Shown here piece after piece: positions 43,454-51,832 of a DNA stretch of 64,000 nt. This DNA is from Williamsia maris (GTDB lineage Bacteria > Actinomycetota > Actinomycetes > Mycobacteriales > Mycobacteriaceae): the NCBI RefSeq assembly GCF_024171815.1, contig NZ_JAMTCJ010000003.1:496001-560000 (forward strand), read 5' to 3'. Position 1 is the first letter of the stretch. Every line of letters starts with the position of its first letter. The notes beneath the pieces are model-generated. The model ran no database searches. It was given only the letters and a program-made list of their open reading frames with translations, and was not told the origin of the DNA. Position numbers and translations under genes: made by a program.

Positions 43454-44893
43454 TCAGGGAACCGGGACGCAGGTCGCGACCGCGGTCGGACCCGGCGCCG
43501 CGGCGGCCGTCGCGCACGGGACCGTCGAGCTTCCGGTGGCGGTGTCGGGCACCGCTGCCGCGCTCGGGGCCACCGACGCCGATGACGGCACCGACGGAGC
43601 GGTGGTCGATGCGGAGACGTCGGTGCTCGCGCCCGGTGTCGACGACGGCGTCGACTCGCTCGAACTCGACGGTGTCGAACTCGATGCGGCCGAACTCGAC
43701 GCGGCTGAGCTCGAGGGTGCGCCGGATTCGGTCGACGAGGTCGGCGTGGGCGATGCGCTCGACGACGACTCGGTCGTACCGATCTTGTTCGCGGCGAGCA
43801 CCACGGTCTTCGCGGTGACCGGCGGGGTCGCCTTCAGCGAGTCCAGCATGTTCTGTTTGCCCGCGGCGAGCGCGCGACCCCAGTTCTCCCAGGTGTGGCC
43901 GCCGTAGTTCGGGATGGTGACGACCGAGACGCCGGCCTGCGCGGCCTGCAGCTGAAGGAGCACCGTGGACACCGCGGACAGGGCCTCGAGCAGGATCGCG
44001 CTGATCTGGTCGGCCGGCTTGAGCTTGGCCATCTCCTGCGGGGAGAGGAACGCGTTGCCCGACGAGATGATCAGGACCTGACCGTTCTCCTTGAGCTTCG
44101 CGAGGTTCTGCGACGCATCGTTCTGCTGCCACTGCGCGCTGCCGGGAGCGCCCCACATGTTGATGATTCCGTTGGTGTAGTTCGAGACCATCGACTGCGT
44201 CGCGAAGACGCCGAGCGCGCCGAGCGGGTTGTTGGTCTGGTAGTACCCGGACATCGCCTGGACGACTTTGAACTGCTCGGGGTGCTTCTCGGCCAACGTC
44301 ACCGCGGGTCCGGCGGACATCGACAGCCCCACGATCGCGTTGCCGGACTTGGCGACACCGAAGTTCTGCTGCAGGAAGTCGGGCAGCTCCGAGGTGAGGA
44401 AGGTTTCCTGCTTGAAGTTGGTGTTCGCGCCGGCCGGGCCGTTCCAGTCGGTGTAGAACGACGACGCGCCGCCCACGGGCATGACCAGGGTGGTGTCGGA
44501 CTTGCCGTCGTAGACCTTCGCGGCCTGCACGTCGGTGGTCCAGGCGGAGCGGTCCTCGCGCGCACGCATGCCGTCGAGGAGGTAGACGCCCTGGGTGCTG
44601 CCGCTCGACGCACGGATCTGGACGATGATCGTCTTCCCCGAGGCCTTTGAGTAGACCTTGCAGTTCTGGACGTAGTTGCCCGACGAGTCCCAGGTGCAGC
44701 CCTTGCGGAGAACCTCGGGGTGCCCGGTCAGCGCCTGCGCCTTGTTGTCGGTGGTCAGCAGCGCGGTCAGCGCGAAGATGACGACGCTCACCGCGATGAT
44801 GATCGCCGCGGGTCGCACCACCGCGGGACGGAGCACCGCGGCGCTCCATCCGGTCGCCGGTGATCGGTTCTCGTCAACAACGGTCCAGCCCAT
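43454..44893 (-). CDS. Ag85-type mycolyltransferase with long Ser/Thr tail
   Basis: A 479-residue exported esterase-D/Ag85-family enzyme expected to transfer mycolates between trehalose monomycolate and arabinogalactan or trehalose. It has one N-terminal hydrophobic span (about 29-46, probable anchor), GVYLLDG, DWNGPAGA, the nucleophile motif GLSMSAG with Ser191, and GGHTWENW with His333. Residues about 372-450 are an extreme Ser/Ala/Thr/Pro-rich stretch ending in a Cys-containing tail, not usual in Ag85 and likely a cell-wall linker. Ag85 proteins are specific to mycolata, which fits the organism. The 40-bp repeat element lies upstream of it. Confidence 0.88.
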   Translation of the reverse strand: MGWTVVDENRSPATGWSAAVLRPAVVRPAAIIIAVSVVIFALTALLTTDNKAQALTGHPEVLRKGCTWDSSGNYVQNCKVYSKASGKTIIVQIRASSGSTQGVYLLDGMRAREDRSAWTTDVQAAKVYDGKSDTTLVMPVGGASSFYTDWNGPAGANTNFKQETFLTSELPDFLQQNFGVAKSGNAIVGLSMSAGPAVTLAEKHPEQFKVVQAMSGYYQTNNPLGALGVFATQSMVSNYTNGIINMWGAPGSAQWQQNDASQNLAKLKENGQVLIISSGNAFLSPQEMAKLKPADQISAILLEALSAVSTVLLQLQAAQAGVSVVTIPNYGGHTWENWGRALAAGKQNMLDSLKATPPVTAKTVVLAANKIGTTESSSSASPTPTSSTESGAPSSSAASSSAASSSTPSSSSESTPSSTPGASTDVSASTTAPSVPSSASVAPSAAAVPDTATGSSTVPCATAAAAPGPTAVATCVPVP

Positions 44894-44981
44894 ACAAAGT
44901 GCCCCTCGTGATCCCGACGTGCCTACACACCGGAGTCGTCACGAGATCGCAAAACGTTACCGACCCGATTGCGCGGCCCGG

Positions 44982-45045
44982 TCCGCTCCACTTTTGTCCA
45001 GACGCTCCGGTTGCAACCGGAGCGTTTCCACACAAGCGGAGCGGA
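44982..45045. repeat. Large inverted repeat with related copy at 52768 (element A)
   Basis: A 64-bp imperfect palindrome centred at 45013/45014. The inner 22 bases, 45003-45024, are perfectly palindromic (11-bp arms), and the outer arms match with few mismatches. It lies between the end of the hydrolase gene (45071, leftward) and the mycolyltransferase start, so it could end leftward transcription. Bases 44985-45024 match 52768-52807 at 31 of 40 positions in the same orientation. Confidence 0.8.
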
Positions 45046-45070
45046 TCGAGCTGGTGCCCGGTTGAGGGCA

Positions 45071-45718
45071 TCAGCCCGTCATCATCCGGATGGCCTCGTC
45101 GGTGTCGACGACGTCGGCGTACTTGGCGGCGAGGTCGGTCAGGTTCGCCGCCTGGATGGCCGGCGTCCGGTCGCCGCACGCGTCGGCGACGACGATCGGT
45201 CGGAACCCGAGTTGCAGCGCGTCGGTGGCGGTGGCCCGGACGCAGCCGCTGGTCGACAGCCCGCAGATGACCACGGTGTCGATCCCCCGCGCGGTCAGCG
45301 TCGCCGCGAGCGATGTCCCGCTGAACGCGCTCGCGTACTGCTTGGTGACCACCACCTCGGCGCCGCGAGGTCGCGGATCGTCGACGAAGTCCGCCAACGG
45401 CGACCCCTCGGCGAACACTCGCAACGACGGGATCTTCGCGACGAACAACCCGCCGTCGACGATCGCGCCGGTCTCCGGGTCGAGCCGGTAGCTCACCCGC
45501 GTGAAGATCACCGGCACCGACAACCCGCGCGCGGCGGCGACGAGCCGGGCCGAGGCCGCCACCGCCGACTCGACCGGCGCACGCAGCGGCGAGGAGTCGT
45601 CCACGTAGGCGCGGGCGAGGTCGATGGCCAACACCGCCGGCCGCTCCCCGAACCCCACCGATCCCGCGAAACCGGACCGGCGGTAGTCGTCGAGCGGGTC
45701 GGGCACCCCGTCGGTCAT
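45071..45718 (-). CDS. N-carbamoylsarcosine amidase-like cysteine hydrolase
   Basis: A 215-residue isochorismatase-fold hydrolase with the catalytic triad Asp33 (AIDLARAY), Lys126 (VTKQYASAFSG) and Cys159 (GLSTSGCVRATATDA). The STSGCVRA motif is that of N-carbamoylsarcosine and related carbamoyl amidases, which follow ATP-dependent N-methylhydantoinase in creatinine breakdown. The gene starts four bases inside the HyuB stop (ATGA) and closes the leftward operon, supporting a step after hydantoin opening. Substrate specificity is inferred. Confidence 0.83.
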   Translation of the reverse strand: MTDGVPDPLDDYRRSGFAGSVGFGERPAVLAIDLARAYVDDSSPLRAPVESAVAASARLVAAARGLSVPVIFTRVSYRLDPETGAIVDGGLFVAKIPSLRVFAEGSPLADFVDDPRPRGAEVVVTKQYASAFSGTSLAATLTARGIDTVVICGLSTSGCVRATATDALQLGFRPIVVADACGDRTPAIQAANLTDLAAKYADVVDTDEAIRMMTG

Positions 45719-47604
45719 CGAGCCGCGGACCGGGCCACGCTGACCGGCGGCTTCGGGGCAGGCAATCCGGTCTCCTCCTCGCAGCGTTCGAGGATCTCGG
45801 CGATCGACGGTCCCATGTCGAAGGTCTGCAGTTCGCCTCGTCCGGACCGGATCTCCTGCCGACGGGTCTCCGTGGCCGCGGTGTCGACGACCCCCTGGTC
45901 GTCGCAGACCACGCCGTATCCGCCCGTCGCACCCTCGACGGTGACGAGCCCGCGCCGCACCTCGAGTGCGACCAGTTCGGGGTCGCGGGTCAGCGGATCG
46001 CCCCATCCCCCGCCACCCCAGGTGACGAAGTGCAGGACGTCACCCGGGTAGACCGGCGCGTCATGGATCTTGCTGGGCAGGATGTCGATCTCGCCGTTCT
46101 TCCGCACGATCCACTTGCGTCCGCGGGCGCCGGGCTTGCCGCCGTTGACACCCCAGGGATAGGTCAGCCAGCGGTCGTCATGGATCGCGATCGTGCCCGG
46201 CTGCTCGAAGTAGTAGGCGACGTCGACGCCGTTGCCACCACGGTGAACCCCCGCACCGCCGGTGTCGGGCAGGGTCTCCCACCGCTCGACCCGCAACGGG
46301 TAGTACGACTCGAGGTACTCGCACGGGATGTTGACGAACGACGGCCACAGCGAGTGCCCGTCCGGCCCGTCGCCGATCGGCCGCCCGGGGATGCCCCCGA
46401 ATCCGATCGAGTACAGCTGGAACCACTCGCCGTCGCGCGGACCGCCGTCGTAGTGACCGGAGTACATGAAGTGCGGCGACGACGAGAACCCGGCGGCGTT
46501 GAGGATCTCCGGATTGTTCTGTCCCAGAAGCCCACCGAACAGGTCGAACACGCGACCGATGCCGTGGTTGCGACCGTTGAGCGCCGCCGGGTAGGCCGGT
46601 TTCCAGAACGAGTTGTCCGGGATGGTCACGTCGATGAGCGGATAGAAGCCGTCGTTCCACAGGATCTGCGGGTCGGCGATGGTGATCACGTAGATGCCGA
46701 AGAACATCCGGACGAGGTTCTCGTTGATGAAGTAGTTGATCGGCCCGACGGCCTGCGGTGCGTGTTCGGAGAAGTCGAGGTGGATCTTCTCGCCGTGGCG
46801 GGTCAGCTTGATGGTGAGTTCGTAGGGGCCGTAACCACACCCGTCATCGCAGATGTAGTCGCTGAACTCGATGGTCTCGCCGTCGACGAACAGCGTCGCC
46901 AGCAGCACCTTCATGGCCTGGTAGTTGCGGTCGAGCAGCGCGTCGAGCGCCGACAGGTACACCTCGACGCCGAACCGGTCGCACAGTTCGACGATCCGCC
47001 GCGACGCGGTGGTACACGCCGCGACCAGACCGTTGAGGTCGGCGCGGTTCCAGTCGGGCATGCGCACCTGGTTGAGGATGATGTCGAGGGCGGTCTCGTT
47101 GAGCGTGCCCTGGTCGTAGAGCTTGAACGGCGGGATGACCACGCCCTCTTCGAAGATGGTGCGCGCGTCGGCGGGCATCGACGACGGCGTCTTGCCGCCC
47201 ACGTCGGACATGTGGCCGAACATCGACGACCACCCGACGACCCGCCCGCTGTGGAAGATCGGCAGCACGATGAGCCAGTCGTTGGCGTGGCTGATCGCTG
47301 CGCCGCACGCGTAGGGGTCGGAGGTCAGCAGGATGTCGCCGTCACCGACGGTGCCGTTGAAGTTGTCGAGGAAGTCGGGGACGGAGAGCCCGAACTGACC
47401 CACGACCATCTTGCCGCTCGGATCGGCGATCAGCGGGAACTCGTCGTGCTGTTCCCGGATGCCGGGCGACAACGCGGTGCGGAACAGCACCTCGTCCATC
47501 TCGTAGCGGGCGTTGCGCAGTGCGTTCTCGATGATGTCGAGGGTGACCGGGTCGACGGAGGTCTTCGCGACCGGGTCGGTGGCGGTTTCGATGATGGTGG
47601 CCAT
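45715..47604 (-). CDS. hyuB: Hydantoinase B/oxoprolinase family protein
   Basis: A 629-residue subunit of an ATP-dependent hydantoinase/oxoprolinase-type enzyme that opens five-membered cyclic amides. It has DPVTLDIIENALRNARYEMDEVLFRTALSPGIREQHDEF near the start and the GGNGVD and WGGGGWGDPL motifs near the C-terminus, all standard for HyuB. AGGAG precedes ATG 47604 and HyuA lies 48 bp upstream. A terminal extension after WGGGGWGDP is longer than in the minimal family. Together with HyuA it would form the active complex; substrate could be hydantoin, N-methylhydantoin or 5-oxoproline. Confidence 0.9.
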   Translation of the reverse strand: MATIIETATDPVAKTSVDPVTLDIIENALRNARYEMDEVLFRTALSPGIREQHDEFPLIADPSGKMVVGQFGLSVPDFLDNFNGTVGDGDILLTSDPYACGAAISHANDWLIVLPIFHSGRVVGWSSMFGHMSDVGGKTPSSMPADARTIFEEGVVIPPFKLYDQGTLNETALDIILNQVRMPDWNRADLNGLVAACTTASRRIVELCDRFGVEVYLSALDALLDRNYQAMKVLLATLFVDGETIEFSDYICDDGCGYGPYELTIKLTRHGEKIHLDFSEHAPQAVGPINYFINENLVRMFFGIYVITIADPQILWNDGFYPLIDVTIPDNSFWKPAYPAALNGRNHGIGRVFDLFGGLLGQNNPEILNAAGFSSSPHFMYSGHYDGGPRDGEWFQLYSIGFGGIPGRPIGDGPDGHSLWPSFVNIPCEYLESYYPLRVERWETLPDTGGAGVHRGGNGVDVAYYFEQPGTIAIHDDRWLTYPWGVNGGKPGARGRKWIVRKNGEIDILPSKIHDAPVYPGDVLHFVTWGGGGWGDPLTRDPELVALEVRRGLVTVEGATGGYGVVCDDQGVVDTAATETRRQEIRSGRGELQTFDMGPSIAEILERCEEETGLPAPKPPVSVARSAAR

Positions 47605-47652
47605 CGTGGTTCTCCTGTGCTGGGAGGGAGGGTGTGTCGGGGCTCGGTCTGC

Positions 47653-49710
47653 TCAGACCGGTCGGATGATGAGGCTGCCGCTGGGGTCGACGGTGGCGGC
47701 GTGGCCGGAGAGCACGAGCGTCGTGGAGTCCATCTCGGTGACGATGGCCGGTCCGGTGACGACGTTGCCCGCCAACAGCTTCTCGCGGTCGTAGATGCCT
47801 GCGGTCGTGTGGGCGCCGTCCATCCACACCTGAGATTCGTTGAGCAGCGCCGCCGACGGATCCTCCGAGCCCTGCGCCAGTTCGGTCCAGGCGACCTCGG
47901 GTCGCGGCCCGCTCACGGTGACGCGCAGGTTGATGACCTCACGCTCGTTCTTGAGCAGGAAGGAGAACAGTCGCTTGTGTTCGGTGTCGAAGGCGCTGCC
48001 CAACTCCGTCAACAGGTCTCCGGTGCCGGTGAGCACGTCGGGGTCGAGGTCGACGGGGATCTCGAATCCCTGGCCGTGATAGCGCAGGTCCACCTGGTAG
48101 GTCGCGGTCTGCTCGGCCCGCGGCACACCTTCGGTCTCGAGGCGTTCGGTGGCCACCTCGGCGAGATCGGCGATGACCGAACGCAACTCGTCGCTGGTGA
48201 GGTCGACGAAGGCACGGATGAGGGTGCGGGCGCTCTCCGCGCGCAGGCAGGTCGTGGCATCGCCGTACGCGCAGAGGACTCCGGGCGACGGCGGGATGAT
48301 GACCGGCCAGGCACCGGTGAGCCGGCCGAGCGCGTTCGCGTGCAACGGCCCGGCGCCTCCGAACGACACCAGGGCGAAATCGCGGGGGTCGTAGCCCTGC
48401 TGGACGCTCACCAGGCGCAGTGCGCCGAACATGTTCTCGTTGACGATGTCGACCACCCCGGACGCCGCGGCCTCGGGGGACGCGAGTCCCATGGCGTCGG
48501 AGATCGTCGCGACCGCTGTGCGGGCGGCGTCGACGTCGAGCTTCACCTCACCACCGGCGAGGTCGCTGGGCAGGTAGCCCAGGACGACGTTGGCGTCGGT
48601 GACGGTCGGTTCGGTGCCGCCGTTGCCGTAGGCGGCCGGGCCGGGATCGGCGCCCGCCGACTGCGGTCCGACCCGCAGCGCCTTGGTCAGCTCGGGGACG
48701 TGCGCGATGGAACCGCCACCGGCGCCGACGGTTCGGACGTCGACACTGGTCGCGCGGACCGCGAGGTCACCGACCTTGGTCTCGCGGCCGATGCGCGGTT
48801 GACCGTCGAGGACGAGCGCGACGTCGGTGGACGTGCCGCCCATGTCGAAGGTGAGGAAGTCGGAATACCCGGCCTGCTGGGCGAACCACACCGCACCGGT
48901 CACACCGCCGGCCGGCCCCGACAGCAGCAGCGACACCGGGTCCTCGGCGGCCTTGCTCGCCTGGACCAGGCCGCCGTCACTGCGCAGGATCGACAGCGGC
49001 GCCGTGATCCCCTTCTCCTTGAGCGACGAGTCGAGGTTCTTGACGTATCGCGAGACCTCCGGCTGCACATAGCTGTTGGCGACCGTGGTCAGGGTGCGCT
49101 CGTATTCGCGCATCTCCGGCAGGACGTGCGACGACAGCGAGATCGGGATGTCGGGTAGCTCCTCGGCCACCCATCGTCCGACCTGTTCCTCGTGGTCGCT
49201 GTTCGCATAGGAGTTGATCAGCGACACCGTGATCGCCTCGACGTCCGCGCCGGCGAGCTTGCGCAGTTCGCCGCGGGTCTGCTCCTCGTCGAGCGGGGTG
49301 ATCTCACCGCCGTCGGCGCCGATCCGGCCGATCACCTGCACAGTGTGCTCGAGCTTGGCCAGCGGTTCGGGTTTCGGCCAGATGATCCACCCGGCGAGTC
49401 CGCCGGGTACGAACGACCGCGCGATCTGCAGGACCTGACGGAACCCGTCGGTGGTCACCAGACCCACACGGGCACCGCGACCCTGGAGGATCGCGTTGGT
49501 CGCGACGGTGGTCCCGTGCAGTACCTGCTCGATCTGTTCGGGGTCGATGCCCGCGTCGGTGCACACCTTGGTCACGCCGTTGAGCACACCGATGGATTGA
49601 TCCGCCGGGGTCGAGGGGGTCTTCGCGCGGTAGGTGCTGCCCGAGGTCTCCTCCAGCAGCAGCACATCGGTGAACGTCCCGCCGACGTCCACTCCGAGTC
49701 GGTATCGCAT
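47653..49710 (-). CDS. hyuA: Hydantoinase/oxoprolinase A family protein
   Basis: A 685-residue ATP-binding subunit with the actin-like fold. DVGGTFTDVLL at residues 8-18, GTTVATNA, LSGPAGGVTGA, TFDMGGTSTDV and SFGGAGPLHA are the classic HyuA motifs. The partner HyuB follows 48 bp later; AGGAG lies before ATG 49710. The same pair occurs in 5-oxoprolinase, N-methylhydantoinase and acetophenone/acetone carboxylases, so the reaction is not fixed by homology alone; the linked amidase favours the N-methylhydantoin branch. Confidence 0.9.
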   Translation of the reverse strand: MRYRLGVDVGGTFTDVLLLEETSGSTYRAKTPSTPADQSIGVLNGVTKVCTDAGIDPEQIEQVLHGTTVATNAILQGRGARVGLVTTDGFRQVLQIARSFVPGGLAGWIIWPKPEPLAKLEHTVQVIGRIGADGGEITPLDEEQTRGELRKLAGADVEAITVSLINSYANSDHEEQVGRWVAEELPDIPISLSSHVLPEMREYERTLTTVANSYVQPEVSRYVKNLDSSLKEKGITAPLSILRSDGGLVQASKAAEDPVSLLLSGPAGGVTGAVWFAQQAGYSDFLTFDMGGTSTDVALVLDGQPRIGRETKVGDLAVRATSVDVRTVGAGGGSIAHVPELTKALRVGPQSAGADPGPAAYGNGGTEPTVTDANVVLGYLPSDLAGGEVKLDVDAARTAVATISDAMGLASPEAAASGVVDIVNENMFGALRLVSVQQGYDPRDFALVSFGGAGPLHANALGRLTGAWPVIIPPSPGVLCAYGDATTCLRAESARTLIRAFVDLTSDELRSVIADLAEVATERLETEGVPRAEQTATYQVDLRYHGQGFEIPVDLDPDVLTGTGDLLTELGSAFDTEHKRLFSFLLKNEREVINLRVTVSGPRPEVAWTELAQGSEDPSAALLNESQVWMDGAHTTAGIYDREKLLAGNVVTGPAIVTEMDSTTLVLSGHAATVDPSGSLIIRPV

Positions 49711-49752
49711 TGCAGATCTCCTAGTTGTTTCGACGCCGGTGGGCGGTGGGGG

Positions 49753-50979
49753 TCAGATGATGCTGCGGCGCGCGAGGTCAGCACGTCGGTCGTCGGACAG
49801 GTCGAGCAGGTGTCGGTAGATCTCGTCGTTGTGTTCGCCGAGTTCGGGACCGAGATGCCGGACGGCACCGGGGGTGTCCCCGAGCTTCGGGAAGACGTTG
49901 TGCGTGGGGAACTCGCCGAAGTCGCGGTGCGCCAGCCGCACGATCGCGTCGCGGGCGGCGAAGTGCGGGTCGTCGAACATGTCGCGCGCCGTGAAGATTC
50001 GACCGGCGGGCACACCACCGCCGTGCAGGGTCTGCAGCAGCTCCTCGGTGTCGAGGTCGGCCGTCCAGGCGGCGATGATGCCGTCGAGTTCCTCCATGTT
50101 CTCCCCGCGGGCCGCGTGGTCGGCGAACCGCGGTACCGACACCAGGTCCTCGCGCCCCATCACCGCGGCGAGACGCGCGAAGACGGTGTCCTGGTTCGCG
50201 GCGATGAGGATCATCTCGCCACCCCGGGTGGGATAGACGTTGCTGGGCGAGACGTTCGGCAGCACCGAGCCGGTGCGCTCCCGTTGGTATCCGGCCACCG
50301 CCCACTCCGGCAGCATCGACTCCATCATCGCCAGGACCGACTCGTAGATCGCCGCGTCGACGAGCTGCCCGCGGCCGGTGACCGATCGGCTGTGCAGGGC
50401 GGTGAGCACGCCGATGGTGGCGAACACCGCGGCCAGCGAGTCGCCGAGGGAGATCCCTGCACGCGACGGGGCGTTGTCGGGATCACCGGTGACGTAACGG
50501 ATCCCGCCCATCGCCTCGCCGATCGATCCGTAGCCGGCACGCGAGGAGTACGGACCGGTCTGTCCGTAGCCGCTGACGCGCGCCATGATGAGCCCGGGGT
50601 TGTCGGCGCGGAGTTCGTCGAATCCCAGGTTCCAGCGTTCGAGGGTGCCGGGCCGAAAGTTCTCCACGACGATGTCCGAGCGGCCGATGATGTCGCGCGC
50701 GAGTTCCTGCCCCTCGGGCGTGCGCATGTTGCAGGTGACCGACTTCTTGTTGCGCGCCACCACCGGCCACCACAGCGATTTGCCGTACGGCTTCTCGCGA
50801 CCCCACTGCCGCATCGGATCTCCGACACCCGGCGCCTCGAGCTTGATGACCTCGGCGCCGAAGTCGGCCAGGAGTTGTCCGCAGAACGGACCGGCGAGCA
50901 ACTGGCCCATCTCGACCACCCGGAGGTCGGCCAGCGGGCCGGTCGCGGTGGGGGGTGGGGTGTCGTGTGCCGTGGTCAT
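49753..50979 (-). CDS. Class III (CaiB/BaiF) CoA-transferase
   Basis: A 408-residue enzyme that moves CoA between carboxylic acids. LRVVEMGQLLAGPFCGQLLADFGAEVIKLE, GDPMRQWG, NRGKR-type NKKSV..., and ISLGDSLAAVFATIGV with the candidate catalytic Asp are visible. The ATG at 50979 overlaps the regulator stop (ATGA); the upstream frame extension is not family-like. Placed at the head of the hydantoinase operon, it may activate an acid formed from the ring-opening steps before cleavage by the HMG-CoA-lyase-like enzyme. Confidence 0.9.
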   Translation of the reverse strand: MTTAHDTPPPTATGPLADLRVVEMGQLLAGPFCGQLLADFGAEVIKLEAPGVGDPMRQWGREKPYGKSLWWPVVARNKKSVTCNMRTPEGQELARDIIGRSDIVVENFRPGTLERWNLGFDELRADNPGLIMARVSGYGQTGPYSSRAGYGSIGEAMGGIRYVTGDPDNAPSRAGISLGDSLAAVFATIGVLTALHSRSVTGRGQLVDAAIYESVLAMMESMLPEWAVAGYQRERTGSVLPNVSPSNVYPTRGGEMILIAANQDTVFARLAAVMGREDLVSVPRFADHAARGENMEELDGIIAAWTADLDTEELLQTLHGGGVPAGRIFTARDMFDDPHFAARDAIVRLAHRDFGEFPTHNVFPKLGDTPGAVRHLGPELGEHNDEIYRHLLDLSDDRRADLARRSII

Positions 50980-51704
50980 GAGAAGACTCCGCTCTGAGCC
51001 GGTTGGGCCGTCGTATGCCCGGGTTGGGCCGTTGTTTCCGTCGGTTGGGCCGTTGTCGTCTGCTCTTCGTCGGCCCGGACCGACGCGAGCAGTACTGCCT
51101 TGGCCGCACGGACGTGCGACCGCATCACCGCGTCGGCCCACACCTCGTCACGAGCGCGCAGGGCGGCGATGAGTTCACGATGGTGTCCGGCGCTGCGGTG
51201 CAGGTCCTCGGGTGCGTACCGATGGAAGGTCCGCATCATCAACGGCAGCTGGATCACGGCGCTGAGCATCGAGGTGAGACGGGTGCTCGCCGAGGCGGCG
51301 CGAACGATCGCGTGGAACTCCATGTTGGCCGTGGCCACGAGTTCGAGGTCGTCGTCGCGGGCGGCGGCTTCCATGTGGTCGCAGAGATCGGTCATCTGAT
51401 CGAGCTGCTCGGTGGTGATCCGTGGGGCGGCGCGGCCGGCCGCCAGTGCCTCCAACGTCATGCGGAGGTCGTAGATCTCCTCGAGGTCGTCGGAGGTGAA
51501 CTGGTAGACGCGGGCACCGCGATGCGGCAGCACCTCGACGAGGCCTTCGACCTCCAGTTGCCGCAACGCCTCTCGCACCGGGGTGCGGCTGGCCTGGGCG
51601 ACCTCCGCGAGTTCCGACTCACCCAGCCGCGATCCCGGCGCATACCGACCGTCGAGAATGGCGGCTCGGATGTGGGAGTACACCCGGTCGACTGCACGTT
51701 CCAC
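50976..51704 (-). CDS. GntR-family (FadR/FCD) regulator with TTAQPxx repeat tail
   Basis: A 242-residue regulator: N-terminal wHTH (GSRLGESELAEVAQASRTPVREALRQLEVEGLVEV) and a C-terminal FCD ligand domain (EIYDLRMTLEALAAGRA, HHRELIAAL, MRSHV). The last ~30 residues consist of TTAQP separated by two residues, three times, encoded by the third GTTGGGC array. GTG 51704 is used because ACGGGG lies upstream; a TTG at 51734 would overlap the operator. It is the first gene of the leftward operon and is divergent from the HMGL gene with two operator copies between, so it most likely controls both. Confidence 0.88.
   Translation of the reverse strand: MERAVDRVYSHIRAAILDGRYAPGSRLGESELAEVAQASRTPVREALRQLEVEGLVEVLPHRGARVYQFTSDDLEEIYDLRMTLEALAAGRAAPRITTEQLDQMTDLCDHMEAAARDDDLELVATANMEFHAIVRAASASTRLTSMLSAVIQLPLMMRTFHRYAPEDLHRSAGHHRELIAALRARDEVWADAVMRSHVRAAKAVLLASVRADEEQTTTAQPTETTAQPGHTTAQPAQSGVFS
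51002..51050. repeat. GTTGGGC array 3 (three copies, 21-bp period, inside the GntR gene)
   Basis: GTTGGGC at 51002-51008, 51023-51029 and 51044-51050, each 21 bp apart, within the 3' end of the regulator gene, where each 21-bp unit encodes one TTAQPxx heptapeptide. No opposed copies are seen nearby. Core extension GTTGGGCCGT is shared with array 1. Confidence 0.9.
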
Positions 51705-51724
51705 TACGACCCCGTTTCGCTGGT

Positions 51725-51734
51725 TTGTATGCAA
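51725..51734. promoter_or_regulatory. FadR-type operator candidate 1 (TTGTATGCAA)
   Basis: The ten-base pseudo-palindrome TTGTATGCAA lies 21 bp before the GTG start of the GntR gene. FadR-subfamily sites often have a TTGTATACAA-like core. The identical sequence recurs at 51798-51807. Confidence 0.65.
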
Positions 51735-51797
51735 CGTAGGCGGCTGTAGGCGTCCTGTCTCGATAAACCGCAGATTTAACCGCGAATCAACACGTCC

Positions 51798-51807
51798 TTG
51801 TATGCAA
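51798..51807. promoter_or_regulatory. FadR-type operator candidate 2 (TTGTATGCAA)
   Basis: An exact second copy, 73 bp from the first, 26 bp before the HMGL-family start codon at 51833. Both copies are in the same orientation in the divergent promoter region. Confidence 0.65.
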
Positions 51808-51832
51808 TACCTGGTGGGGTGACAATGGGCGC

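Noticed and set aside
46030-49158. A 1042-codon open frame on the plus strand opposite the hyuA/hyuB genes
   Set aside because: It is antisense to two intact, motif-rich hydantoinase genes and its translation is His/Arg/Asp/Val-rich without any domain; such frames are common in the third-codon-GC pattern of high-GC genes.
49192-50997. A 601-codon plus-strand frame opposite the CoA-transferase and part of hyuA
   Set aside because: Antisense shadow of conserved genes; no ribosome site and no domain.
4585-51050. CRISPR arrays as an explanation of the GTTGGGC repeats
   Set aside because: Repeats are only 7-16 bp with a 21-bp period, too short for CRISPR repeats and spacers, and no cas genes are present.
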